From contig CAYLJJ010000037.1 in assembly GCA_964384025.1 (NCBI GenBank), positions 1 through 53,814 on the forward strand: a stretch of DNA of 53,814 bases, read 5' to 3'. Below the pieces are notes generated by a model. The model was given only the letters and a program-made list of their open reading frames with translations, did not search any database and was not told the DNA's origin. Positions within the stretch are counted from its first letter, which is position 1. The number at the start of each line of letters is the position of its first letter. Below are positions 42,682 to 51,614 of the stretch, in pieces. Both the position numbers and the translations under genes were made by a program. This DNA is from CAYLJJ01 sp964384025 (GTDB lineage: Bacteria > Myxococcota_A > Bradymonadia > UBA7976 > UBA1532).

Positions 42682-44213
42682 CGTCGCCTCAGGATCAAGA
42701 ACAGAGGAAGCAGACAGAGCAGCAGTGGCCCTGGACTGGAAATCTCAGCCGCGCCACAGCTCAGGGCTCCTCCACGACTCAGCCCTGGTGAAGCAGGATC
42801 TAGTGCAAGATCGAGGCGGGGCAGATCAAGGCCACTTTCCTCAACAGCTCCCATCTCCTCTGAGCCATCAGATTCCAGATCAGCGGTGCCCTGTTCCTTG
42901 AGATCAGCGGAGTCCAAAGTCTCTCGGTCAGAAAAATCCAAGATCTCCAATTCACTCAGGGCTTCCAGATCCCCCCCCAAGTCGTTTGGCTCCCCCAAAT
43001 CGCCTAAATCCTCTTGATCCAAGCGTTCAACATCCCAAGGTCCAATATCGGGGGGGGCCTCAAAGTCAGGGATCGAGAGGTCTGAGGGGAAACCTAGATC
43101 GATAAGCCCAGCCTCACCCGGTTGGCTGGATGCTCTTATCCTAAGGCGAATCCAGAGGGCATCTCCGGGCTCTCTCGGAGCGCGTAGTCCATCCAGATCA
43201 TTGTCCTCCCATACATCTACGCGTCCCTGATACAGGCCTCCGGGGAGCCCTGACGGGACCTCTACGGAGATCTCAGGTTCTGCTTGAGCGCCGACAGTCA
43301 GACCGGAGGGCAGGTTCTCTAGGAGAAGGGCGGCGGCAGGGATCACCCCCCCCGCATCACCCAGTAGATCTGAAGCGCTCCAGCGCAGATGCTCAAGGGG
43401 GTTGGTCGCTGGGATGGGGCTGATGCTGCCGTTGAGATCAAAGCCGTTGTCCTGATCCCAGTCCCGCTCTTCAAAGAAATTCTCCACATGAAAGCTCTGG
43501 GGACCCAGACCTCCTCCCTCTGGACCCAGCTCCCCCATAAAGAGCCCACGCTCAGGGATATCCAGATCTTCGACCAGCAGCTTGATCCCTTCTACTTGAA
43601 AGACCTCTGAGTAATCTCCATCATCGGGAGCGATATGTCTCTCCAAGCTGCCCACCTGAATCCCCCCTTGAAGGGTCTCAGGCCAGCCCTCTGGATCGGG
43701 ACGCCCCTCATAAAAGAGCAGCAGGTTGAGGCTGGCCTCGCTGGGCTCTTCCTCGAAGTGGATGATGATCCGAAGATCATCCAGCTCTCCACGACAACCA
43801 AACCAGAAGCGCAGCCGGTTGGCTCTCTCCAGGCGAATAAGATCTTGGCCCTCTCCTGGCGGCCCCTCCAGGTTACCCTCTAGACCTCGCGCAGGACCAG
43901 CATAGGCTCCGCCCTGAATGCCCCAGCGAAGATCACTCTCCTCCAATTCTGAACCTCGGGTGATCAGCTCCCGAATCTCAGCACCCTGAACCTCAAGAAG
44001 GCCGCTAAAAATCTCCAAACTTCTTCCAGGATCATGGAGGCGCAGATAGAGGCTCTGGTTCTGCTCCAAAGCATCATAGTGCTCTCTCACCAGGATCAGA
44101 TCAGGGTCGTTGTCAGCTGAGCGCGGATTAAAGTCTCCATCCATAAAAGGCCGAGATTGTGCTCCTACGCTACTGGAGAGGAGGAGGAGCTTGAAGCAGA
44201 GGAGGAGTCTCAC
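42678..44213 (-). CDS. Secreted protein with MYXO-CTERM-like tail, unknown
   Basis: About 511 residues. The GTG at 44213 gives the signal peptide RLLLCFKLLLLSSSVGAQS; start choice is uncertain since no strong ribosome-binding site is seen. The mature part is acidic and beta-rich (SLYLRLHDPGRSLEIFSGLL, RLRFWFGCRGELDDLRIIIH), followed by a long Asp/Glu/Leu linker. The end SCGAAEISSPGP, a hydrophobic helix and LRRR resemble a MYXO-CTERM anchor. It begins the four-gene envelope operon. Family not recognised. Confidence 0.75.
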   Translation of the reverse strand: MRLLLCFKLLLLSSSVGAQSRPFMDGDFNPRSADNDPDLILVREHYDALEQNQSLYLRLHDPGRSLEIFSGLLEVQGAEIRELITRGSELEESDLRWGIQGGAYAGPARGLEGNLEGPPGEGQDLIRLERANRLRFWFGCRGELDDLRIIIHFEEEPSEASLNLLLFYEGRPDPEGWPETLQGGIQVGSLERHIAPDDGDYSEVFQVEGIKLLVEDLDIPERGLFMGELGPEGGGLGPQSFHVENFFEERDWDQDNGFDLNGSISPIPATNPLEHLRWSASDLLGDAGGVIPAAALLLENLPSGLTVGAQAEPEISVEVPSGLPGGLYQGRVDVWEDNDLDGLRAPREPGDALWIRLRIRASSQPGEAGLIDLGFPSDLSIPDFEAPPDIGPWDVERLDQEDLGDLGEPNDLGGDLEALSELEILDFSDRETLDSADLKEQGTADLESDGSEEMGAVEESGLDLPRLDLALDPASPGLSRGGALSCGAAEISSPGPLLLCLLPLFLILRRR

Positions 44214-44325
44214 GCCCAAAATTATCGAACTCAGAGAGTAGAACTTGAGCGATAGGAAAAAGAAAAGTTCTTGTACATCCACATACATGCACCTACATTC
44301 TAATATCGCTCGAACGGGAGTAGAG

Positions 44326-45597
44326 ATGCGGGCAAAGCTGCTCACGCCTATTTTTGTGGTGATCCATGTGATCGCCCTCCACATCACCTTCCTCTACTTC
44401 GGTGAGATCCCTGAGGTTGAGGCGGGAACCCAGAGGAGCAGCCCTCAGCCCCTTTCTGAGAGTGAAGAGCAGCAGATCGATGTCGAACCGCCCTCACGCC
44501 CAGGACATCTGAGCCTCAAAGAGATCTACGAGGAGGATGGACAGCATTTGGCCCCCCTCGGTCAGGGTTGGATCGCTGAGCTGAGCATCGATCCCTGGCT
44601 CCAGGCTCGTACAACGCGCATCCTTGACCGAGGTCGAGTTCCTTTTGGGGCTGTGGTGGTCCTGGATGTTAAGACAGGTCAAGTCCTGGCGATGTCTGAT
44701 CGCTTTGATGCGGCTCATAAGGTCAGCCCCAAGTTGACAAAAGGCGCACCGCATCTGGCTCTTAGAGCCATCGCCCCTGGTGCGAGCCTCTTTAAGATCA
44801 TCACCGCCGCAGGTTTGATGGAGTTGGGTGTCTCTCCCAAACGCAGTTACCCCTATCTCGGAGCACGTAGGCGGATCCGCAAATCAAACCTGGAGAAGCT
44901 TTCCAGGAGGGCACCTCGCAGCAACATAGGAAAGGCCCTGGCCACGAGCAATAACGGTTTTTTTGCACGGATGGCAGATCAATACTTGGGTCGCAAGGAG
45001 TTGGAGATCCTCTCTCAGCGTTTTGGTTTTAACCAAGCGCTGCCCTTTCCTCTTCTCAGCGAGGCCAGCACCGCTCAGGTGCCACGTAGTCGTTTGGAGC
45101 GGGCGCGGATGGCGGCGGGTTTTTGGCACACGCGCATGACTCCCATGCATGCAGCCCTTATCGCTCTGGCGGTCGCTGGAGATGGTCAAGCCCCAGCGCC
45201 CCGTTTGGTGCATCATCTCCGAGATCCTCAAGGGCGGAGAATCCCCGCCCCTCAACCGGAGACCTTTATTGAGGCGATGGATCCCAAGATCGCCGCTCAG
45301 CTGGGAGAGATGATGACGCGCACCCTCAAAGAGGGGACCGCTCGCCGCGCCTTTAAGAAGTGGCCTAAGGATCTGCGACATATCAAGATCGCTGGAAAGA
45401 CAGGCTCCCTAGCGCGGCGTGATCCCTACACCTTCTATAGCTGGTTTGTGGGCTTCGCGCCCGCAGAGGAGCCTGAGATCGTCATCGCTGTGATGGTGGC
45501 CAATGGAGAACTCTGGTGGCAACGCGCCAGCGACATCAGCCGCAGCGTCCTGGCCGCCTACTTTAGGCGCCAACTCAAGAGCGCCAAAAAGGGCTGA
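44326..45597 (+). CDS. Penicillin-binding transpeptidase, monofunctional
   Basis: A 423-residue protein starting at 44326, five bases after GGGAG. A single N-terminal membrane helix (about 5-25) anchors it with the catalytic domain in the periplasm. All active-site motifs are present: SLFK (Ser154, Lys157), SNN near 208, KTG at 358-360. There is no glycosyltransferase and no large N-terminal dimerisation domain, so it is shorter than typical class B enzymes. It crosslinks peptidoglycan. It is divergent from the envelope operon and 25 bases upstream of the M49-like peptidase. Confidence 0.9.
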   Translation: MRAKLLTPIFVVIHVIALHITFLYFGEIPEVEAGTQRSSPQPLSESEEQQIDVEPPSRPGHLSLKEIYEEDGQHLAPLGQGWIAELSIDPWLQARTTRILDRGRVPFGAVVVLDVKTGQVLAMSDRFDAAHKVSPKLTKGAPHLALRAIAPGASLFKIITAAGLMELGVSPKRSYPYLGARRRIRKSNLEKLSRRAPRSNIGKALATSNNGFFARMADQYLGRKELEILSQRFGFNQALPFPLLSEASTAQVPRSRLERARMAAGFWHTRMTPMHAALIALAVAGDGQAPAPRLVHHLRDPQGRRIPAPQPETFIEAMDPKIAAQLGEMMTRTLKEGTARRAFKKWPKDLRHIKIAGKTGSLARRDPYTFYSWFVGFAPAEEPEIVIAVMVANGELWWQRASDISRSVLAAYFRRQLKSAKKG

Positions 45598-45622
45598 TTC
45601 GACGGTGTTGGGAGATTTGAAG

Positions 45623-47176
45623 ATGGTAGAGAGGCTCAATCGTTATGCAGCGGTTACGCTCAAGGCGGCCGTAGAAAAGCTTCCTCAAGATGTTCAGCGC
45701 GCGCTGCCTCATCTGGTTGAGGCGATGCGGGGGATCGACCGCGTCTATCAGAGGCAGATGGCTGAGCATATCTTCGAGATGCATGAGCGGCTCGAGAGAG
45801 AGGGATGGCAGGGTGAGAGGGCGCGCCTCTTTCGCTTCTTTAATGGCCCCTACGACACGCTGACCCATGAGCCCTGCTTCCCCGAACTCCCCACGCTCTC
45901 ACCAGGGCGAGCGCTCTACCCAGCAGATTTAAGCGCTGAGGCCTTCGACGCCTACCTTGAGGAGCACCCTGAAGAGGCGAAGGGGCTCCTGTCGCCCTAC
46001 ACATGCGTCATCAGGCACGGTGAATCCCTGGAGGCGGTGCCCTACTCTGAGCGCTACGCCGAGCAGCTAAAGCCCGTTATCTCAGGACTGCGCGTTGCGG
46101 CTGAAGAGGTCGAAGATGAGGCGCTCTCAGGCTTCCTGAGGGGTCGCGCGGCGGCCCTGGCCGGTGAGAGGAGCATAGTTGAGTCTGACGCCGATTGGGT
46201 GCGGCTCTCAGAGCCTGTCTTGGAGGTGGTGATCGGCCCCTTTGAGGTCTATCAAGATGGGCTTAAGGGGATCAAGGCTTTCTATGAAGCGATGCTCTTG
46301 ATGACCGACGCGGAGGCGGGAGCGCGCTTAGCCAACATCGAAGCTGCCCTGCCTCGGCTCGCCGCAGAGATCCCCACTCCTGCAGGCTCCAAGCCTGCGG
46401 TAGGTGGGCTCGCTCCGATGATCATCGCCGATGAGCTGCTCACCGCAGGGGAGGGCCGCGCAGGCATCCTCAGCTCCGCCTTTAACCTCCCCAATGATCC
46501 TGGAGTTCGGGGGAGGGTGGGTTGGAAACAGGTGATGATTCGCAATGTGATGGAGGCTAAGTTCAACCACTGCACCCGCCCCATCGCTCGCCTCGTGCTC
46601 TCAGAGGCGGACTTTGAGAGTGTCTGTTTTGATGCCTACTTCTTCCGTGTCTTGCTGCATGAGGTGACGCATGGCCTGGGCCCGGCCTATCGCGCTGATG
46701 GAGGTCAAGTCAATGAGGTTTGTGGGACCGGATATGCCACCCTAGAGGAGGCCAAGGCGGACACTGGGGCCTTGACGCTCCTCCTTAAGTTCAACGGTCA
46801 GTTCGGGATCCCTGAGATGAGCCTCAAGAGCATCGGAGCCTCATATCTAGCGGGCTTCTATCGTTCGATCCGCTTTGGTATGAGGAGCGCTCACGGGCGA
46901 GCCAACCTCATCCAGTATAACTTCCTCCGCGATCAGGGCGCCTTGTTCCCCAAAGAGGGCAAGATCTCTGTAGAGATCGATAAGTTAATCTTCGGGACTC
47001 GCGCCCTGTTGGTGGAATTGACGCGGCTTCAAGCGGAGGGGAGTGAGGCAGAGATCAACACCTTTATCCAGCGTTGGACTCAGCTCCCTGATGAGATCAG
47101 CCAGCGGCTCCAAGATTTGGAGGCGATTCCCATCGATATCCTACCCACCTTTCCGCTTGACGCGCTTGGTGTTTAG
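45623..47176 (+). CDS. M49-like (dipeptidyl-peptidase III-like) zinc peptidase
   Basis: A 517-residue protein with no signal peptide. The zinc motif is HEVTH (about 346-350) followed by GLGP, and the third ligand and helper lie in EEAKAD at 375-380. Classical DPP III has HExxxH with one extra residue; this protein has the shorter HExxH. The fold signature (YATLEEAKADTGAL) still points to the M49 group. It probably trims peptides in the cytoplasm. It starts eight bases after GGGAG and is co-oriented with the transpeptidase. Confidence 0.8.
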   Translation: MVERLNRYAAVTLKAAVEKLPQDVQRALPHLVEAMRGIDRVYQRQMAEHIFEMHERLEREGWQGERARLFRFFNGPYDTLTHEPCFPELPTLSPGRALYPADLSAEAFDAYLEEHPEEAKGLLSPYTCVIRHGESLEAVPYSERYAEQLKPVISGLRVAAEEVEDEALSGFLRGRAAALAGERSIVESDADWVRLSEPVLEVVIGPFEVYQDGLKGIKAFYEAMLLMTDAEAGARLANIEAALPRLAAEIPTPAGSKPAVGGLAPMIIADELLTAGEGRAGILSSAFNLPNDPGVRGRVGWKQVMIRNVMEAKFNHCTRPIARLVLSEADFESVCFDAYFFRVLLHEVTHGLGPAYRADGGQVNEVCGTGYATLEEAKADTGALTLLLKFNGQFGIPEMSLKSIGASYLAGFYRSIRFGMRSAHGRANLIQYNFLRDQGALFPKEGKISVEIDKLIFGTRALLVELTRLQAEGSEAEINTFIQRWTQLPDEISQRLQDLEAIPIDILPTFPLDALGV

Positions 47177-47218
47177 GCCCACCTCAGTGGATATCGGGGC
47201 GGCTTAAAGCAGCGCTCT

Positions 47219-49084
47219 TTAGAGATCGAAGGGGGAGATATAATCGCCCTTGATGGCTCGGAGGGCCTCTAGGCGCTCACGCTGGGCGGCCATCTCATCC
47301 TTCATCGCCTGCGGAGTATCATTGACGGTGGCGTAGATGCTCTCCATGCGGTCCAGTTTAGCGAGGCTCTCTGGGATACGAATCTTAAACTGCTGCACGT
47401 AGTCCGCCTCGCTGTACTCCTTCTCCAGGACACTCATAAAGAGGGCCTTGAGATCTTCATACTTGGGGATACGGCCTGTGGGAGCGTCGATAGCCTCTAC
47501 GTCGTCGTGGACGCGCAACTCCATCCATTTGATCCAGATGGACTTGTCGAGCATACCGTTGAGGTACTTTCCCTCCTCCTTAAGGAAGTAATTGGTCCCA
47601 AAGACCTTAGGGCGTTTGATCTCAGCGGCGAAGTTCAGATTGTTCTCGATATAGCGACCCACGGACATCGAGAGAAAATCCATGTTGCTCATCACATTCC
47701 ACTTACGCACACCCTCTTGCCCGATGGTGGCAGCGGTGGTCTCAGACTCCAGCATCGCGCCCATGGTGCAAACGCCATGAGCCCAGGAGTAAGCCTCCCG
47801 AACAGGGACTGAGATGTTGCTGTCACGACCGCCATAGATGACGCCGCCGACCTGATGCCCCTTGGGATCATCCCAGTTGGGGTGTCGGTTGCTCAGATCT
47901 CGGATGCGGAGCGTATAGCGAGCGTTGCGGTGGCTGAGGGTGGTCGCTTTTCCGTCTGGTCCCTCTTGACCCGCCTTCCAGAGACCACAGTGGTTTTCGC
48001 CCTCCGTAGGGGTCTCTTGGCCCATACCCAGCCAGTAGGGTTTGCCTTCGTTGACCAGGACGTTGCCAAAGATCACCTCGCCTGGATTGTGGATCACATC
48101 CCAGATGACTGGATCATCCTCGGAGTTGACATCACGGATGATGCCAAAAATACCACTCTCCACGTTGACCGCGCGGAACTCTCCGTCGATGACGCGGAAG
48201 TAAGCCAGATCATCGCCGACGATAAACTCGCCAGGGAGCATCGCCGTGGAGGTCTTACCACAGGCGCTGGGGTAGGCACCGCAGAGGCAGGTCTCGCGAC
48301 CCTCGGGGCCTTTGGCCTTCATGATGAACATATGCTCAGCCAGCCAGCCCTCTCGATCCGCCTTGCGGATGGCGAGGCGCAGAGAGAGCTTCTTGAGACC
48401 CACCGTGTTGCCTGCGTACTGGGTGTTGGCCGAGTAGACGGTGTTGCGGGTGTGGTCCATATAGACCCGGTTCTTCTCTGGGTACTTGGAGGTCTTGCGC
48501 TCATCGACCTCGCCGGTGGCGTGGCGGAACTTGAAAAACTCTCCCCCCTTGGGCAGCGCCTTAAACTCATCATAACCCACACGATAGAGCATATCCTCGC
48601 TGTGGACTACGTAGGCAGAGTCGGTGATCTGTAGACAGGGGATGGCGAACTCAGAACCGACAGGACCCAGGCAGAAGAAGCGGACGTACATCGTCCGCCC
48701 TGCATAAGCGCCTCGCTGGAGATCGTTCATCTCCTGAAGGCCTTCATCTCGGTCCATCTGGTTGAGCTTGGAGTCTAGAGTTTCCTCGGCAGGGACAAGG
48801 TACTTGGTGACATCTTTTTTGCGGGCTTGGTCATAGTAGCCATCAAAATGAACGCTGTGTCCTTCAATGGCTAGGGGGCGCTCCTCAAGATTATCGATCG
48901 CCTGTTGGCGAATCCAAGCGACATCTTCAGGAGAATCGTCACAAACGACAACTTTCTCAGGTACACACAGCTCAATGGCCTCAGCCACAAAGGCGAAGAC
49001 CTGATCGTTATCTAAAGCGATGAGCTTGTTAAAGCTCTGTTCATCCATCTTTGAAGTCAGCGTTGATTTGATCTCTGCGTTCAT
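47219..49084 (-). CDS. pckG: Phosphoenolpyruvate carboxykinase (GTP)
   Basis: A 621-residue cytoplasmic enzyme converting oxaloacetate and GTP to phosphoenolpyruvate, GDP and CO2 in gluconeogenesis. The P-loop with catalytic Cys reads GAYPSACGKTSTAM, placing it in the GTP class. YAGRTMYVRFFCLGPVGS, VGGVIYGGRDSNISVPV and EAYSWAHGVCTMGAM are further family blocks. AAGGAG lies seven bases upstream of the ATG. Single gene with its own promoter region, convergent with the M49-like gene. Confidence 0.96.
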   Translation of the reverse strand: MNAEIKSTLTSKMDEQSFNKLIALDNDQVFAFVAEAIELCVPEKVVVCDDSPEDVAWIRQQAIDNLEERPLAIEGHSVHFDGYYDQARKKDVTKYLVPAEETLDSKLNQMDRDEGLQEMNDLQRGAYAGRTMYVRFFCLGPVGSEFAIPCLQITDSAYVVHSEDMLYRVGYDEFKALPKGGEFFKFRHATGEVDERKTSKYPEKNRVYMDHTRNTVYSANTQYAGNTVGLKKLSLRLAIRKADREGWLAEHMFIMKAKGPEGRETCLCGAYPSACGKTSTAMLPGEFIVGDDLAYFRVIDGEFRAVNVESGIFGIIRDVNSEDDPVIWDVIHNPGEVIFGNVLVNEGKPYWLGMGQETPTEGENHCGLWKAGQEGPDGKATTLSHRNARYTLRIRDLSNRHPNWDDPKGHQVGGVIYGGRDSNISVPVREAYSWAHGVCTMGAMLESETTAATIGQEGVRKWNVMSNMDFLSMSVGRYIENNLNFAAEIKRPKVFGTNYFLKEEGKYLNGMLDKSIWIKWMELRVHDDVEAIDAPTGRIPKYEDLKALFMSVLEKEYSEADYVQQFKIRIPESLAKLDRMESIYATVNDTPQAMKDEMAAQRERLEALRAIKGDYISPFDL

Positions 49085-49232
49085 CGCTCTCGCTCCTTAT
49101 TTAGGCTGTGGAGGCCATGAGTCTATACAGGATGGATATCTCGCGCGGCAATGCTTGAACCTGAGTTTTTAGGATATTGCAGGACTCCAAGATTATGCCT
49201 TTGCGCTCTTGCGTATCTATCATATTGGGAAG

Positions 49233-49260
49233 TTGACTTCATAAAGCGCTTCAAAATATT
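49233..49260 (+). promoter_or_regulatory. Candidate promoter of the SPASM-C39 operon
   Basis: TTGACT (49233-49238) and AATATT (49255-49260) are 16 bases apart in an AT-rich patch, about 50 bases upstream of the minigene. The -35 is good and the -10 moderate. Confidence 0.4.
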
Positions 49261-49309
49261 CAGCTTTTCTTGCCCTCGGAACTGTGCTTTAAAGGAAAAG
49301 GAGGAGTTT

Positions 49310-49336
49310 ATGGTGGGTAAATTACAAAATGCTTGA
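49310..49336 (+). CDS. Eight-codon minigene overlapping the SPASM-protein start
   Basis: ATG at 49310 encodes MVGKLQNA and stops at TGA 49334-49336. It has one of the best ribosome-binding sites in the window (AAGGAGGAG at 49298-49306), while the SPASM-protein ATG at 49329 has none and overlaps it by eight bases. It therefore most likely loads ribosomes for the next gene. A product peptide cannot be excluded: the microcin C7 precursor is a seven-codon gene. A longer in-frame start at 49151 would give 61 residues but has no ribosome-binding site. Confidence 0.5.
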   Translation: MVGKLQNA

Positions 49337-50408
49337 GTACGCAAAACAGCTAGGTTTTGTTCCTAAAACTGTGGTCTGGGAGCTGATTTTCTCTCATGGC
49401 ATAGATCCTCTTCAAACTAACTCCGATGTAAAAGATAGGAACACCCTCAATTTAGAAGAGAGTCTCAAGCTCTGTGAGGAGTTGGCTGAGCTGGGGTGTG
49501 AATTGCTTACTCTCAGCGGTGGATCGCCTCTTCAACACCCCTACTGGAAGCAGATCGCTCAAGCCCTCACCACGAGGGGGGTGCAGGTCAACTTCATCAG
49601 CGACGGGGCGCTCTTTGATCGAGTGCTTGCCGTCCGCGCACAGATGGTGGGGATTCAGAACGCCAATTTCTATTTGGATGGGATGGAGGAGACGCATATG
49701 CGCATCGGCCACCCCCAGGGAAACTGGCAGAAAGTCATCAATAACATCCGCCTCTGTCGTGATTTAAAGATGAGTGTGGGTATCCTGACGAGCATCACAC
49801 AGTGGAGCTACCCTGAACTCAGAGAGATGCACGCCCTTCTAGAGCGAGAGGGTGTGCATGTTTGGGAGCTTCAATTGGCACTGCCCGTTGGAGGCTTGGC
49901 CGAGATACCGGAGGTCCTCTTTGAGCCCCGAGAGATCCCCAACCTCATCCCCCTCTTGGTTGAGCTTAAGGAAAAGAGTTCAAGCCTGCGACTGGATGTG
50001 GGCGACAACATCGGCTACTACGGTGCCCATGAGCGTGCTTTTCGAGGCTTCGCTGATCCTCCCTGTTGGTTGGGCTGTGGCGCTGGGCTGCACAGCCTTG
50101 GGATCAAGAGCAATGGAGATATCAAGGGCTGTATCTTCCTCCCTGATGGTGCTGAGTTTGATGATCGCTTTATTGAGGGCAATGTTCGGGAGCGCAGCTT
50201 GAAGGAGATCTGGAATGATCCCGAAGCCTTCGCTTACAATCGTCAGTTTAAGATGGAGGAACTCAGCGGCCCTTGTCGAAGCTGCGAGTATGGGGAGATT
50301 TGCCGTGGGGGGTGCTCTCTTGGAGGTTTCGCTCTCCAGGAGGGGCGTGATGGCTCCTATTTTTGCCACCACCACCTCCAGCGAGCCTTTGAGGCAGAGA
50401 CTCTTTAA
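49329..50408 (+). CDS. Radical-SAM/SPASM-like protein lacking the SAM cluster motif
   Basis: A 359-residue protein with a radical SAM layout: PKTVVWEL strand, LNLEESLKLCEELAELG helix, LLTLSGGSPL (normally GGEP), then a TIM-barrel-like sequence. At residues 20-30, where CxxxCxxC must bind the 4Fe-4S cluster, the sequence is IFSHGIDPLQT, with no Cys. The C-terminal SPASM domain is complete: Cys250, Gly263, Cys268, then Cys316, 319, 325, 329 and Cys346, in the standard spacing, plus Cys246. It should bind auxiliary clusters but not cleave SAM in the usual way. Followed by an exporter, it probably recognises or modifies a peptide. Translation seems coupled to the minigene. Confidence 0.85.
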   Translation: MLEYAKQLGFVPKTVVWELIFSHGIDPLQTNSDVKDRNTLNLEESLKLCEELAELGCELLTLSGGSPLQHPYWKQIAQALTTRGVQVNFISDGALFDRVLAVRAQMVGIQNANFYLDGMEETHMRIGHPQGNWQKVINNIRLCRDLKMSVGILTSITQWSYPELREMHALLEREGVHVWELQLALPVGGLAEIPEVLFEPREIPNLIPLLVELKEKSSSLRLDVGDNIGYYGAHERAFRGFADPPCWLGCGAGLHSLGIKSNGDIKGCIFLPDGAEFDDRFIEGNVRERSLKEIWNDPEAFAYNRQFKMEELSGPCRSCEYGEICRGGCSLGGFALQEGRDGSYFCHHHLQRAFEAETL

Positions 50409-50465
50409 GCGAGCAGTCTTGGCATCGATGTTGAGACTGGACGCCGCTCATGCTTCCATAGAACC

Positions 50466-51614
50466 GTGAGATTCGCTCAAAGAGACGCCTTTGGAGAGGC
50501 TTTGGCCCTCCTGGCGGGAGAGGGACGGGGGCTCTGGCTCCTCCTCCCCGCGCTTCTCTTTCTACTTCTCTGGATCGCTTGGCTCCTCTCTGCGGAGTTG
50601 ACACTCTATGAGTCTACAGACCGAGCCCGCTTGGAGGTGCAGCGCAGCGCTCACCCTGTAACCAGTTTGGTCTCTGGGAGGATCCTGCGCAGCTACCTCA
50701 GCTTGGGGCGTGTGGTTGAAGTGGGAGAGCTGCTCCTTGAGCTGGACAGCGAGCCCCAACAGCATCGCTTGGAGGAAGAGGCCCAGCGTGCAGCCCTGCG
50801 CCTACCTCAAATCCAAGCCATGAAGCGAGAGCGGCGCTCTCTCAGAGAGATGGAGGAGAGCGCTCAGAAGGCATCGGCGGCGGAGATCAACGCCGCAGAG
50901 GCGAGGCTCAAGGCACAGCGAAGCCAACTGCGTCTTCTGGGGACTGAGGCCAAGCAGACCCGCGCTCTCTCAGGGAGAGGGATTGAGCCTAAGACCCGTG
51001 TTCTAAAGGCTGAGATCTCACTCCAACAAGCTCGCGCTGAGTTGGAGCGCCTCAAACATGAGTTGGAGCGGAGGCGCTGGAGCGCTCAGCAGGAGCAGAG
51101 TGCCCGAGAGCTGCGTCTGTTGAAGTTGGAGGCGCGCTTAGAGCAGCTTCGAGCTGAAGAAGGGGTCTATACAGCCACTCAGGCGCGGCTTGAACAGGAG
51201 ATCGAGGAGCGACGTATCCGCGCGCCGGTCGCGGGGCGTTTAGCGGAGCACAGCCAGCCAGTCCCAGGAGAGGTGCTCCTTGCCGGTCAACGTCTGGCGG
51301 CGGTGATCCCTGAGGGCAGCCTGCGCATCGTCGCCGAGTTCCCCCCAGGTCGGGTCTTGGGGCGGCTGCGCCCAGGGCAAACAGCTCGGATGCGGCTCGT
51401 AGGTTTTCCTTGGGCTCAATATGGCAGCGTCAAGGCGCAGGTGGAGCGGGTCGCCGAGGAGCTGCATGAGGGCCTGTTACGAGTGGAACTGTCGATTCAG
51501 GAGGAGAGTAAGATTCCTCTCCAACATGGAATGCCTGGGCGTTTGGAGATCGCCATAGAGCAGATCTCCCCGCTTCTGCTTCTGCTCCGCGCTGCAGGGA
51601 GCCGCCTGCCTTGA
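50466..51614 (+). CDS. HlyD-type membrane fusion protein
   Basis: A 382-residue periplasmic adaptor with a GTG start. One membrane helix (about 22-43) is followed by a split lipoyl domain (PVTSLVSGRILRSYLSLGRV ... RRIRAPVAGRLAEH), a long coiled coil (about 95-245) and a beta-barrel part (PGQTARMRLVGFP). This is the adaptor class of type I secretion and C39-peptidase bacteriocin exporters. It lies 57 bases after the SPASM gene, and its stop overlaps the TTG start of the exporter. It should link the ABC protein to the cell envelope. Confidence 0.9.
   Translation: MRFAQRDAFGEALALLAGEGRGLWLLLPALLFLLLWIAWLLSAELTLYESTDRARLEVQRSAHPVTSLVSGRILRSYLSLGRVVEVGELLLELDSEPQQHRLEEEAQRAALRLPQIQAMKRERRSLREMEESAQKASAAEINAAEARLKAQRSQLRLLGTEAKQTRALSGRGIEPKTRVLKAEISLQQARAELERLKHELERRRWSAQQEQSARELRLLKLEARLEQLRAEEGVYTATQARLEQEIEERRIRAPVAGRLAEHSQPVPGEVLLAGQRLAAVIPEGSLRIVAEFPPGRVLGRLRPGQTARMRLVGFPWAQYGSVKAQVERVAEELHEGLLRVELSIQEESKIPLQHGMPGRLEIAIEQISPLLLLLRAAGSRLP

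Noticed and set aside
47855..48634. A 259-codon plus-strand ORF
   Set aside because: It is antisense to pckG, whose active-site motifs are complete.
49151..49336. A 61-residue precursor peptide upstream of the SPASM gene
   Set aside because: The ATG at 49151 has no ribosome-binding site and there is no double-glycine leader; the internal ATG at 49310 has the strong site instead.
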